Below are positions 28,291 to 36,830 of a DNA stretch of 64,000 bases, in pieces; the first letter of the stretch is position 1, and every line of letters begins with the position of its first letter. The notes under the pieces are model-generated. The model ran no database searches and had not been told where the DNA came from. It worked only from the letters and a program-made list of their open reading frames with translations. The position numbers were made by a program, and so were the translations under genes. The stretch is from Bacillus crepusculi (GTDB lineage: Bacteria; Bacillota; Bacilli; Bacillales; Bacillaceae): NCBI RefSeq assembly GCF_014764715.1, contig NZ_JACXXE010000009.1, positions 1 to 64,000 of the forward strand, read 5' to 3'.

Positions 28291-29436
28291 ATGGGAGAAT
28301 ACCAAGAGAAGGTTAAAACATTAAAAACGCTAAAGGAAATTGCTGAAAAGCTAAATGAAGGCATGGAAATGAAAGACACGCTTCATGAAGTGCTCCAAAT
28401 GCTAATGGATGTCACAGGCTTTCAGACTGCATGGATTTATTTTATAGAAGAAGACGGCTCGTATGAATTGATGGCAGAGGTTTCCTTACCTGAAGCACTC
28501 GCAAAGCATCAAAAGAAGCTCATGTGTCAAAACGATTGTTATTGCATCAACCGATACACGAAGGGCTCGCTGCAATCAGCTACCAATATTATGAACTGTA
28601 AACGGATTGAAACGGCGATTGAACAAAAGCTTGGGGATACAGAAGGAATTACGCATCATGCGACCGTTCCCCTTAAAGCATGTAAGCGTACGTTCGGATT
28701 ATTAAATGTGGCGGCAAAAGGAAAAGTTACATTTACGCAAGAAGAGCTGAATTTGCTTGAAAGCATTGCGCTTCAAATTGGTACCGCCATTCAGCGGATG
28801 AAGCTTGTCCAAAACGAACAGCAGCATGCACTACTTGAAGAAAGAAACCGTCTTGCACAGGACTTACATGATTCTGTCAACCAAATGCTGTTTTCTGTTA
28901 GTCTGACTGCTAAGGCCGCACGTCAAATGACAAGCGATCAGAATTTAGGGGAAATGATCGATTTTATTCAGCATTTGTCACAAGATGCACTGATTGAAAT
29001 GCGCTCGCTCATTTGGCAGCTAAGACCAAGAGGACTTGAAAAAGGATTTACGACAGCGATTGAAGAGTACGCACAAGTTTTAGGACTAAGCTGTACATTG
29101 TCTTTATCAGGCTGCATGGAGATGGATCATTCGTGTCATGAGACTTTGTTCCGTGTATGTCAAGAAGCGCTGAATAATTGTCAAAAACATGCGGGAGTAG
29201 AGGAAGTCGAGGTCAAACTCGAGCAATCGAGAGACACGTTTGAGATGACAATCATCGACCGCGGAAAAGGTTTTCAGTATGACGAGCAAATGAGCCTTCC
29301 TTCACTAGGGCTGAAAGGGATGGCTGACCGTACCCGAAAAGCAGGTGGTACATTTTGTATCGATTCTAAGCTAGGTCAAGGAACCACCATTCATGTGAAA
29401 GTGCCATTTACTCAAGAAAGGAAGGGGTCGTCATGA
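28291..29436 (+). CDS. yhcY: GAF-domain sensor histidine kinase YhcY (AirS-like)
   Basis: A 381-residue soluble NarL-type kinase. The GAF domain (about 12-170) holds four cysteines, Cys79, Cys83, Cys85 and Cys103, in a CxxxCxC plus C pattern. The S. aureus homologue AirS binds a redox-active [2Fe-2S] cluster through GAF cysteines, so oxygen/redox sensing is likely. HisKA_3 has phospho-His193 in LAQDLHDSVNQ, and the ATPase has CQEALNN and DRGKGF. The ATG at 28291 has GGGGG eight bases upstream; an ATG at 28273 is possible. It overlaps yhcZ by four bases (ATGA). Confidence 0.9.
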   Translation: MGEYQEKVKTLKTLKEIAEKLNEGMEMKDTLHEVLQMLMDVTGFQTAWIYFIEEDGSYELMAEVSLPEALAKHQKKLMCQNDCYCINRYTKGSLQSATNIMNCKRIETAIEQKLGDTEGITHHATVPLKACKRTFGLLNVAAKGKVTFTQEELNLLESIALQIGTAIQRMKLVQNEQQHALLEERNRLAQDLHDSVNQMLFSVSLTAKAARQMTSDQNLGEMIDFIQHLSQDALIEMRSLIWQLRPRGLEKGFTTAIEEYAQVLGLSCTLSLSGCMEMDHSCHETLFRVCQEALNNCQKHAGVEEVEVKLEQSRDTFEMTIIDRGKGFQYDEQMSLPSLGLKGMADRTRKAGGTFCIDSKLGQGTTIHVKVPFTQERKGSS

Positions 29437-30083
29437 GAGTCGTCATTGCAGATGATCATCATATTGTGAGAAAAGGGCTCGTGTTTTTCTTGCAAACACA
29501 GCCTGATGTGGACATCGTTGGTGAGGCATCCAATGGGGAAGAGGCACTGGATGTTGTCAGACAAACGAAGCCTGACATTGTCTTAATGGACTTATCCATG
29601 CCCGTGATGAACGGTATTGAGGCCACGAAACAAATGACGCTAGAAATGCCGGAAACCCGGATTGTCATCCTGACAAGCTATGCAGATAAAGACTATGTTA
29701 TTCCAGCCATTCAAGCAGGCGCGAAAGCCTATCAGCTCAAGGATGTAGCGCCAGAAAAGCTGCTCACCACAATGATTGAAGTGCAAAATGGCACCTATCA
29801 GTTAGATGGTCATATCACGAGCTTTCTTGTGAAGCATCTAACAGAGCCAAAAGAGCAGAAATGGGCACTGATGAACGAGCTGACCAATAGAGAACGAGAT
29901 GTCCTATTTGAAATTGCAAAGGGCAAAAGCAACAAGGAAATCGCCTCATCGCTGTTTATTTCTGAAAAGACTGTCAAAACACACGTATCACATGTATTAT
30001 CAAAATTAGAGCTAGCAGATCGAACCCAAGCGGCTCTTTATGCAGTGGATTATCAAAAAAATCAGCCGAAAGAGCTGCTATGA
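29433..30083 (+). CDS. yhcZ: Response regulator YhcZ (NarL/LuxR family)
   Basis: A 216-residue DNA-binding response regulator. The receiver domain (1-120) has phospho-acceptor Asp53 in IVLMDLSMP, and the LuxR-type HTH (about 148-212) includes LTNRERDVLFEIAKGKSNKE. Partner of YhcY by overlap. Targets are not visible. Confidence 0.92.
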   Translation: MRVVIADDHHIVRKGLVFFLQTQPDVDIVGEASNGEEALDVVRQTKPDIVLMDLSMPVMNGIEATKQMTLEMPETRIVILTSYADKDYVIPAIQAGAKAYQLKDVAPEKLLTTMIEVQNGTYQLDGHITSFLVKHLTEPKEQKWALMNELTNRERDVLFEIAKGKSNKEIASSLFISEKTVKTHVSHVLSKLELADRTQAALYAVDYQKNQPKELL

Positions 30084-30190
30084 TGGAAGGGAATTTAGTC
30101 GTTATGCTAAAATTTTTAAACGCACATTCAGTTCAATGAATTGAATAAAAAAGGAAGCATGTTCAGTCTCATTTCTAAGAATGAAACCAT

Positions 30191-30228
30191 AAAAGACTTG
30201 ATGAGTGTATGCTCATCAAGTCTTTTTT
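30191..30228 (+). terminator. yhcYZ terminator
   Basis: A perfect 15-bp stem, AAAAGACTTGATGAG/CTCATCAAGTCTTTT, with a 6-base loop. Confidence 0.9.
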
Positions 30229-30229
30229 G

Positions 30230-30872
30230 ATGTTCAAAGTGGAGACATATGAATTAGTAAGTGGTTATCGCCATGATGGCAAATTAAAAGAAAGCTTTCA
30301 TGCATTAGCCATTCATACATTTGATTTGGATTTTAGTGACTGGTACAAAAGAGGGTACTGGGATGAAAAGTATATTTCTTTGTACATATCGGAAAAGTGA
30401 TCTTTAACGCCTCTGTCTATCTCATGTCGGTCATTATTGATGGTCAAACGTATCGAGCGGTTCAAATCGGTACCGTTATGACAGATCAAGCTCATCGCTA
30501 CAAAGGATTAGCGACAAAGTTAATACAGCATATTATGGATACGTACGAAAATGACTGTGATATGATCTTTCTTTTTGCCAATGAAACCGTGCTGGATTGA
30601 ATCGTTAGAGACCATTGTTCTGATGAATGAAGAAAATGATACCATGCATGTGTTTGATATCATTTCTCTCCAAGCACCAAATGTAGAGGAAGTTGTTGCA
30701 AATATAAGTGAAGGAAACGACGGAAAAAGTGATCTTTTATTTCATACCTGATTCGTCAACTGACGGCTTGCATGCGGTCACGACACCAAATGATGAGGAT
30801 GCGCTGTTTCTTTTTACAAAAAAAGATTGGGTCAAAGGCCACTTTATGCTTCCCATCACTGCGCACTGCTAA
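30230..30872 (+). pseudogene. Decayed GNAT N-acetyltransferase gene
   Basis: Frame pieces of a GNAT protein follow one another. The first starts MFKVETYELV and stops at 30400. The second, with QIGTVMTDQAHRYKGLATKL (acetyl-CoA site), is shifted about 30385 and stops at 30600 after FANETVLD, where family members usually continue FYPKFGF. A third piece (LETIVLMNEEND...) shifts again near 30735 and ends ITAHC at 30872. At least three lesions are seen. The start is fused to the preceding terminator with no SD, so it is unlikely to be expressed. Confidence 0.8.
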
Positions 30873-30880
30873 GTGTATGT

Positions 30881-30906
30881 AAAAAGGCTGAAACTCAGCC
30901 TTTTTC
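30881..30906. terminator. yhdB terminator (bidirectional)
   Basis: AAAAAGGCTGA/TCAGCCTTTTT with an AAC loop. Confidence 0.85.
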
Positions 30907-30907
30907 T

Positions 30908-31156
30908 TTATGTGTACATCGGTTGTGAATAAACTTCAGCAGCAGCAGCCTCAGAAGCGTGGTCAATGTACTGCAGGAGCCCATATAAACATTTTTCAAC
31001 ATCTGCATCGTTCTGGTTAAATTGATACGCATGTAAGAAATGCTCAATACGTTTTGAGAGCAAGTCATCTTGCGTACGTACCATAAGAATAAGTAAATTA
31101 TCCCATTGCGAGCGATGCGTATAATAAAGTGCTTTATCATAATCCGCCACATTCAT
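30908..31156 (-). CDS. yhdB: Small protein YhdB
   Basis: An 82-residue soluble, helical protein beginning MNVADYDKALYYTHRSQWDN and ending with an alanine-rich stretch. Function is unknown. The ATG at 31156 follows AAGGAGAAGG; an in-frame upstream start adds residues without an SD. Position after yhcZ fits B. subtilis yhdB (about 80 residues). Confidence 0.75.
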   Translation of the reverse strand: MNVADYDKALYYTHRSQWDNLLILMVRTQDDLLSKRIEHFLHAYQFNQNDADVEKCLYGLLQYIDHASEAAAAEVYSQPMYT

Positions 31157-31347
31157 CAAACCTTCTCCTTTCCCTTGAGAAGTCCTCATTAGTTTGCTCG
31201 GATCATATCGACTTTTTCAGGGGAAAAGTTGGTGTCTGCATGAATCGGGTACCGGGAATTATAGGCTGAATAAATGCTTCATGTATGAAAAAGGATCGAC
31301 CAGCAAAACCTAAACAAAATATACATGAAAGTGAGATCAATGAAATC

Positions 31348-31668
31348 ATGCAGCCGAAATTGTGGATGCTTCTTGCAGCAGGAATGGTTTTGCTTAGCAG
31401 TCTTATGATCCATCCTCCATCAAAAGCAGCGGTGCAGCCGCTTGAAAATTGGGAAAGACTTGCTTATACAGCATTGCAAGAGGAATATGAAGGTGCCGCT
31501 TTAAACGATTATCATTACATTGGACGAACAAAAGTAAATGATGAACAGACAAAGGATGTGTTTCGTGTAACTGTGAAAGATGGTTCAGCACTTTTTGCCG
31601 CACACGCAGAAATTTATTTTCATCCGGTGACCGGGCATTTGATTAGTATTCATGTGTTTCGGTTATAA
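31348..31668 (+). CDS. yhdC: Secreted YhdC-like protein (DUF3889 type)
   Basis: A 106-residue precursor with a signal peptide (about 1-28, cleavage near SKAA-V) and a small exported domain, VFRVTVKDGSALFAAHAEIY then HPVTGHLISI, like the DUF3889/PepSY-type fold. The ATG at 31348 puts the signal peptide at the N-terminus and matches the B. subtilis length as recalled. An ATG at 31285 would add 21 charged residues; neither has a strong SD. Confidence 0.7.
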   Translation: MQPKLWMLLAAGMVLLSSLMIHPPSKAAVQPLENWERLAYTALQEEYEGAALNDYHYIGRTKVNDEQTKDVFRVTVKDGSALFAAHAEIYFHPVTGHLISIHVFRL

Positions 31669-31744
31669 AAAAGCACTTTTTTTGTAAAAGGTGTTCAAGG
31701 TATTTCAGACAAAACCTCAATGGCTGCAGTTACTAGCATGCTCA

Positions 31745-31799
31745 AAAAAAGACAAAGGGCTAAAATCAAGATCATTTTAGCCCTTTGTCCAACAATTTA
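31745..31799 (-). repeat. Dispersed palindromic repeat, copy 1 (katA terminator)
   Basis: GACAAAGGGCTAAAAT (31751-31766) and ATTTTAGCCCTTTGTC (31774-31789) form a 16-bp stem with a 7-base loop. Read on the minus strand it matches copies at 36777 and 47322 including bases outside the stem. It sits where katA and yhdC converge and may serve as their terminator. Upstream bases from about 31711 vaguely resemble the longer element at 47201. Confidence 0.8.
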
Positions 31800-31824
31800 T
31801 TTCGAGAAGCTCATTGCGAATGGA

Positions 31825-33300
31825 TTACTTCATGCTTCCTTGAAGATAGGAGCGAATATCTACACCGAGTGAATCCGCTAAACGCTGGCCATAATCTTCA
31901 TCTGCACGATAGAAATTGCAGATCGCCAGTAATTTTGTTTTTTCATTTACATCTTTTAGATCAGCTGTTAGGTTTTTAATCAATGCTTGTTTCTCTTCTT
32001 CAGAGTAGCTTCGATATTTTTCCCCAGCTTGTTTGAAATCGTTCGGTTTTTCAATTTTTTGTCTCACCATACGGTCACCGTGAAGAACTGGCTCACTTTC
32101 TTTGTAGTGAGGGTTTTCTTTTGGCTGATCATCGTAACGGTTTGGTTCATAGTTAATATGACCGCTTGGACGAGTCGTTGTCATAAAGCCATCCTGCTGG
32201 TTATTGTGCACAGGGGCATAAGGACAGTTGACCGGAATGCGCATGTAGTTTGCACCAAGACGGTGACGCTGCGTATCTGGATAAGAGAACAGACGACCTT
32301 GAAGCAGTTTATCTTCAGACGCTTCGATTCCTGGAACAAGTGCACTTGGCGTGAAAGCAGATTGTTCTGTTTCAGCAAAGAAATTTTCTGGATTACGGTT
32401 AAGTGTCATGCGACCTACCTTTTGAAGCGGATAATCTTCCTCGCTCCATGTCTTTGTTGGATCACATGGATCATAATCAAGTTCATCATAATCGCTAAGC
32501 GGCATGAGCTGAACGTATAAATCCCATGCTGGATAGTTGCCTTTTTCAATGCGGTCATATAAATCTCTTGTCGCATGCTGGAAATCGTTTGCTTGAATCT
32601 CCGCTGCTTCTTCCATTGTTAAATTGCGAATACCTTCTGAAGGTCTCCAGTGATATTTCACATATTTCGCTTCTCCATATTTGTTCACCCATCTAAATGT
32701 ATGCACACCAGAACCGCGCATTTCAGCGTAGCTTGCAGGGATTCCTTCGTCAGAGAAGAGCCATGTGAGCATATGGGTGGATTCAGGTGTTAAGGTCATA
32801 AAATCCCAATAACGGTCAGGATCTTGGATATTGGTTACAGGATCTGGCTTGAGAGAGTGAACCATATCAGGGAATTTCAATGCATCACGAATAAAGAAGA
32901 TCGGCAAGTTGTTTCCAACGAGATCATAGTTGCCTTCTTCTGTATAAAATTTGACAGCGAAGCCGCGCGGGTCACGTAATGTTTCAGGTGAACCTTTAGG
33001 ATGAATAACCGTTGAGAAGCGAACAAAAACGTCTGTTTGTTTCCCTTCTTCACTTAAGAAGGCTGCTTTTGTATGTTTTTCCATGCTGTTTTCTACTTCA
33101 AACACACCGTAAGCGCCGGCGCCTCTAGCATGAACGACACGCTCTGGAATACGTTCACGGTCAAAGTGTGCAAGTTTTTCGATCAAATGGTAATCATCAA
33201 GAAATGAAGGCCCGCGGTGACCTGCTGTTCTTGAGTTTTGGTTATCGCCAACAGGCACGCCTTGGTTCGTTGTCAAATTTTTATGATTTGAATTTGTCAT
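31825..33300 (-). CDS. katA: Vegetative catalase KatA
   Basis: A 491-residue haem catalase of the small-subunit clade that converts hydrogen peroxide to water and oxygen in the cytoplasm. Catalytic His lies in RVVHARGAGAYGVFEV, Asn in LVGNNLPIFF, and the proximal haem Tyr in RLFSYPDTQRHRLGANY. SD GAGGAGA. In B. subtilis katA lies elsewhere; here it follows nsrR on the same strand with its own promoter and a PerR-like box. Confidence 0.95.
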   Translation of the reverse strand: MTNSNHKNLTTNQGVPVGDNQNSRTAGHRGPSFLDDYHLIEKLAHFDRERIPERVVHARGAGAYGVFEVENSMEKHTKAAFLSEEGKQTDVFVRFSTVIHPKGSPETLRDPRGFAVKFYTEEGNYDLVGNNLPIFFIRDALKFPDMVHSLKPDPVTNIQDPDRYWDFMTLTPESTHMLTWLFSDEGIPASYAEMRGSGVHTFRWVNKYGEAKYVKYHWRPSEGIRNLTMEEAAEIQANDFQHATRDLYDRIEKGNYPAWDLYVQLMPLSDYDELDYDPCDPTKTWSEEDYPLQKVGRMTLNRNPENFFAETEQSAFTPSALVPGIEASEDKLLQGRLFSYPDTQRHRLGANYMRIPVNCPYAPVHNNQQDGFMTTTRPSGHINYEPNRYDDQPKENPHYKESEPVLHGDRMVRQKIEKPNDFKQAGEKYRSYSEEEKQALIKNLTADLKDVNEKTKLLAICNFYRADEDYGQRLADSLGVDIRSYLQGSMK

Positions 33301-33353
33301 TCTTTTCTCCTCCTGTAAACAAAAAAATGGTTTCTAGCAATCTATATACCCTA

Positions 33354-33403
33354 ATTATATTGAATCAAACATGATAGTCAATATTTATTTATAATAATTT
33401 TAA
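33354..33403 (-). promoter_or_regulatory. katA promoter and PerR-like box
   Basis: On the minus strand TTGACT (33376-33381), 16 bases, TATAAT (33354-33359). Upstream, TTATAATAATTTTAA (33389-33403) matches the PerR box TTATAATNATTATAA except at one base, consistent with the peroxide control known for katA. Confidence 0.65.
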
Positions 33404-33436
33404 ATAAATTATTATTACAAGGAGGTAAAGAAAAAG

Positions 33437-33460
33437 ACGAAAGAATAAAATTCTTTCATC
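33437..33460 (-). terminator. nsrR terminator
   Basis: GAAAGAAT/ATTCTTTC stem with a 3-base loop; on the minus strand it is followed by GTCTTTTTCTTT. Confidence 0.6.
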
Positions 33461-33892
33461 TTAAAGGAGGAGCTCTCTGAGAGCATCTTTGTTTTGTGTT
33501 AAATCTTTTAATGTGTATTGGTCAAGAACGCGTAAATAAGCAGTGAGAGCTTCATGAAGCACGTGCTTTAATGAACAAATCGGGGAAATGATACAGCTGT
33601 TTTTCTTTGGATCAAAGCATTCAACCATGACTAAATCATCCTCTGTATAACGGACAACTTCTCCAATATTAATGCTTTCTGGGCTTTTTCCAAGCCTGAT
33701 TCCGCCATTTCTTCCGCGAATCGTGTCCACATACCCGCGTTTTCCAAGGTGGTAAATCACCTTCGTTAGATGATTTTTAGAAATGCCATAAATATCAGCA
33801 ATTTGCTGAATGTTTGATAGTTCATTGTTGTCTCTTGACGCTAAATAAATGAGGACTCTTAATGAGAAATCTGTATAATTTGTAAGTTTCAT
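33461..33892 (-). CDS. nsrR: Nitric-oxide-sensing repressor NsrR (YhdE)
   Basis: A 143-residue Rrf2-family repressor. Winged helix at 1-75 (KLTNYTDFSLRVLIYLAS, IADIYGISKNHLTKV). Cys92, Cys100 and Cys106 in CFDPKKNSCIISPIC are the [4Fe-4S] ligands, with Asp8 the probable fourth. NO destroys the cluster and relieves repression. It is divergent from hmp, its classic target, with a likely operator between. Confidence 0.93.
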   Translation of the reverse strand: MKLTNYTDFSLRVLIYLASRDNNELSNIQQIADIYGISKNHLTKVIYHLGKRGYVDTIRGRNGGIRLGKSPESINIGEVVRYTEDDLVMVECFDPKKNSCIISPICSLKHVLHEALTAYLRVLDQYTLKDLTQNKDALRELLL

Positions 33893-34034
33893 ATTGGCAA
33901 CCTCTAAACCTGATAGAGTTTTGTATCATCGTAACACATTTTAGACAAAAACTGTTCGAGAAAGTGCTAAATGTGACAACATTTAAAACGTGTATTATAA
34001 ATATTGCTTTTACGAGCTGTCTTCGATTACGATA

Positions 34035-34057
34035 AAGATATATTTGAAATACATCTT
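34035..34057 (+). promoter_or_regulatory. Candidate NsrR operator before hmp
   Basis: A 23-bp dyad: AAGATATATTT, central G, AAATACATCTT, with 10 of 11 pairs. It lies 20 bases upstream of the hmp start, just after a possible promoter TTGCTT-18-TACGAT (34004-34033), as expected for NsrR control of hmp. Confidence 0.65.
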
Positions 34058-34077
34058 TTTTGAAAGAAGGAATGACG

Positions 34078-35277
34078 ATGTTCTCTATAGATCAAATGAA
34101 TGCCATTAAACAATCAGCCCCTCTACTAAAAGCCGAGGGAACCAAACTTGTGACTGTTTTTTATCAAAATATGATCAGACAGCACCCAGAGCTACTCAAT
34201 CAGTTTAATAAAACGAACCTCATGAACGGAAGTCAGCCAGAGGCGCTTGCTGCGACACTATATCAAGCTGCATTGCACATTGATCGTTTAGAAGAATTGC
34301 TTCCGGCTGTGAAACAAATTGCTCATAAGCATGTCAGCGTCATGGTGAAAAAAGAGCAGTATCCAATCGTCGGGTATCACCTCATTGAAGCGATGAAAGA
34401 AGTATTTGGATTAACGGAGCAGGATGACACATTATTAGCGTGGAAGGCAGCATATGACATCATTGCAAATATATTTATCACGATTGAAGCAGAAATGATG
34501 GATGAAAATGTGAAGCAAAAAGGCGGATGGGCAGATGTCAAACCGTTTGTGATCAAGAAAAAGAAACAGGAATCTCCAGCGCTTATCTCGTTTTATTTAG
34601 TACCGGAAGATGGATCAGAGCTTCCAGTATATGAAGCAGGGCAATATATTACGGTTCAGGTAGATATGCCAAGCGAGGCCTATATGAGCAGCAGACAATA
34701 CAGCTTATCAGATCAATTTCATCCTTCTTATTACCGCATCACAGTGAAGCGCGATGGTCATGTGTCCACATTCTTACATGACGAAATGGAAGAAGGGGAC
34801 GTGCTTCAAGTGAGTATGCCGCAGGGAATGTTTTGCTTACAAGAAGACCTTAAAGAGCCCGTTTATTTCATTAGTGCCGGTTCAGGTGTCACACCAATGA
34901 TCGGTTTAGTGAAAACAGCAGCTCAAAACAGCCAGCCATTTACGGTGATTCATGCAGACCGATTAGAGGATGTAACTGCTTTTGAAAATGAGTTTGAAAG
35001 CGTTCTAGCTTCAGCTTCTCATGGGCGCGTCATTCTATGTAATGAACAATTTGCACAGCCTGGTAAGGATGAGCTGGTTGAGAAGGCGGCTTCTCGTATT
35101 GACCGTCCATTCCTTCAATCAGTGATTGGAGAAGGAAAAGGCCAATTTTATCTATGCGGGTCGCCAGTATTTACTCAGGAGATGCTCCATATCTTAAAAG
35201 AGCTGGGGATTCCAGAACAGAATATACATTTTGAAGCATTCGGCGGGCAATCGACAAAAGAAATGGAAGTTGTCTAA
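34078..35277 (+). CDS. hmp: Flavohaemoglobin Hmp
   Basis: A 399-residue nitric oxide dioxygenase that turns NO and oxygen into nitrate using NAD(P)H. The globin domain (1-140) has distal Tyr29 and proximal His85. The FAD domain has RQYSLSD (206-212) and the NAD domain AGSGVTPM (267-274). The ATG at 34078 has AGAAGGA eight bases upstream. Here hmp is divergent from nsrR; in B. subtilis the two are apart. Confidence 0.95.
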   Translation: MFSIDQMNAIKQSAPLLKAEGTKLVTVFYQNMIRQHPELLNQFNKTNLMNGSQPEALAATLYQAALHIDRLEELLPAVKQIAHKHVSVMVKKEQYPIVGYHLIEAMKEVFGLTEQDDTLLAWKAAYDIIANIFITIEAEMMDENVKQKGGWADVKPFVIKKKKQESPALISFYLVPEDGSELPVYEAGQYITVQVDMPSEAYMSSRQYSLSDQFHPSYYRITVKRDGHVSTFLHDEMEEGDVLQVSMPQGMFCLQEDLKEPVYFISAGSGVTPMIGLVKTAAQNSQPFTVIHADRLEDVTAFENEFESVLASASHGRVILCNEQFAQPGKDELVEKAASRIDRPFLQSVIGEGKGQFYLCGSPVFTQEMLHILKELGIPEQNIHFEAFGGQSTKEMEVV

Positions 35278-35353
35278 ACGAATAGCGATACATCATGTTT
35301 TTTTAGATGCGCTCATATAGTAGGGATAAATCCGATGAGGAGGGATGGTTTCC

Positions 35354-36769
35354 TTGAGCGTATCTGAAAAACGTCTTTTACAAAGAGCCATTGATGAAAT
35401 TACAGAAATTGCAGAAGGATTTGGTCTAGATTTTTATCCGATGAGGTATGAAATCTGTCCCGCTGAAATTATTTATACGTTCGGTGCATACGGAATGCCA
35501 ACACGATTTAGCCACTGGAGCTTTGGGAAGCAATTTCATAAAATGAAGCTTCATTATGATTTAGGATTAAGCAAAATTTATGAATTGGTGATCAATTCAA
35601 ATCCTTGCTACGCCTTTCTTCTAGATAACAATACGCTTGTTCAAAATAAATTAATTGTGGCTCATGTACTGGCACACTGTGATTTCTTCAAAAATAATTG
35701 CCGTTTCCAAAACACAAAACGAGATATGGTCGAAAGCATGGCCGCTGCAGCAGAGCGGATCAAAGAGTATGAGCATATCCACGGAACAAAAGAAGTCGAA
35801 TCCTTTTTAGATGCGGTATTGGCCCTGCAGGAGCATATTGATCCATCTCTTGTTCGTTCAAAGTTAAGCTGGAATATAGACGATGAAGCAGAATATGAAG
35901 AGGATAAGCCAACACGTCAAACACCGTATGATGATTTGTGGGGAATGGATGAACCGAAGACGCGTGAGAAAAAGAAAACCGTCAAGCAATTTCCTCCAAA
36001 GCCGGAAAAAGATATTTTACTCTTTATTGAGGCGCACTCCCGGGAGCTAGAGCCGTGGCAGCGGGATGTGCTGACCATGCTAAGAGAGGAAATGCTCTAT
36101 TTTTGGCCGCAGCTTGAAACGAAAATTATGAATGAAGGCTGGGCATCGTATTGGCACCAGCGGATTATGCGTGAGCTTGATTTAGATTCAAGTGAATCAA
36201 TTGAGTTTGCGAAATTAAATGCAGGTGTGGTGCAGCCATCTCAGACGGGAATCAACCCTTACTATTTAGGGCTGAAAATATTTGAAGATATTGAAGAGCG
36301 CTATGACAACCCATGCGAAGATTTAAAAAAAGCAGGTGTGACAGAAGGGTCCGGACGCAGCAAAATGTTTGAAGTGCGAGAAATTGAATCGGATATTTCC
36401 TTTATTCGAAACTACTTAACAAAAGACCTTGTGATGAGAGAAGACTTGTACTTGTTTCAAAAGCAAGGGAGAGATTATAAAGTCATTGATAAAGAATGGA
36501 AGGCTGTACGTGATCAGCTTGTGAGCATGAGGGTCAATGGCGGTTTTCCTTATTTGACTGTGAACGATGGCGACTATTTGAAAAACAATGAACTCTATAT
36601 TAAGCATTGGTATGAAGGCATTGAGCTTGATTTGAAATACTTAGAAAAAGTGCTTCCATATTTGTATCAGCTGTGGGGAAGAAGTGTGCATATTGAGTCA
36701 ATTCTTGAAGGTAAAGAAGTCATGTTTTCATACGATGGAAAAGGGGTTCATAGGAAATATCTATCGTAA
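35354..36769 (+). CDS. spoVR: Stage V sporulation protein SpoVR
   Basis: A 471-residue soluble protein of the SpoVR family, involved in spore cortex formation. Conserved N-terminal stretches such as [20 protein letters not shown] and [15 protein letters not shown] and the mid-region [13 protein letters not shown] are intact. The TTG at 35354 is preferred because AGGAGGG lies nine bases upstream; the ATG at 35345 touches that SD. Biochemical function is unknown. Confidence 0.93.
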   Translation: MSVSEKRLLQRAIDEITEIAEGFGLDFYPMRYEICPAEIIYTFGAYGMPTRFSHWSFGKQFHKMKLHYDLGLSKIYELVINSNPCYAFLLDNNTLVQNKLIVAHVLAHCDFFKNNCRFQNTKRDMVESMAAAAERIKEYEHIHGTKEVESFLDAVLALQEHIDPSLVRSKLSWNIDDEAEYEEDKPTRQTPYDDLWGMDEPKTREKKKTVKQFPPKPEKDILLFIEAHSRELEPWQRDVLTMLREEMLYFWPQLETKIMNEGWASYWHQRIMRELDLDSSESIEFAKLNAGVVQPSQTGINPYYLGLKIFEDIEERYDNPCEDLKKAGVTEGSGRSKMFEVREIESDISFIRNYLTKDLVMREDLYLFQKQGRDYKVIDKEWKAVRDQLVSMRVNGGFPYLTVNDGDYLKNNELYIKHWYEGIELDLKYLEKVLPYLYQLWGRSVHIESILEGKEVMFSYDGKGVHRKYLS

Positions 36770-36776
36770 TGATCAC

Positions 36777-36830
36777 CAGATTGTTGACAAAGGGCTAAAA
36801 TGATCTTTATTTTAGCCCTTTGTCTTCTTT
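36777..36830 (+). repeat. Dispersed palindromic repeat, copy 2
   Basis: GACAAAGGGCTAAAAT (36786-36801) and ATTTTAGCCCTTTGTC (36809-36824) form a 16-bp stem; flanks CAGATTGTT and TTCTTT are shared with copy 3 at 51 of 54 bases overall. It separates converging spoVR and garD and can act as terminator for both. Confidence 0.85.

Noticed and set aside
31987..32520. A 177-codon open frame on the plus strand inside katA
   Set aside because: It is antisense to a full-length catalase, has no SD, and its residues follow the reverse frame of conserved katA codons.
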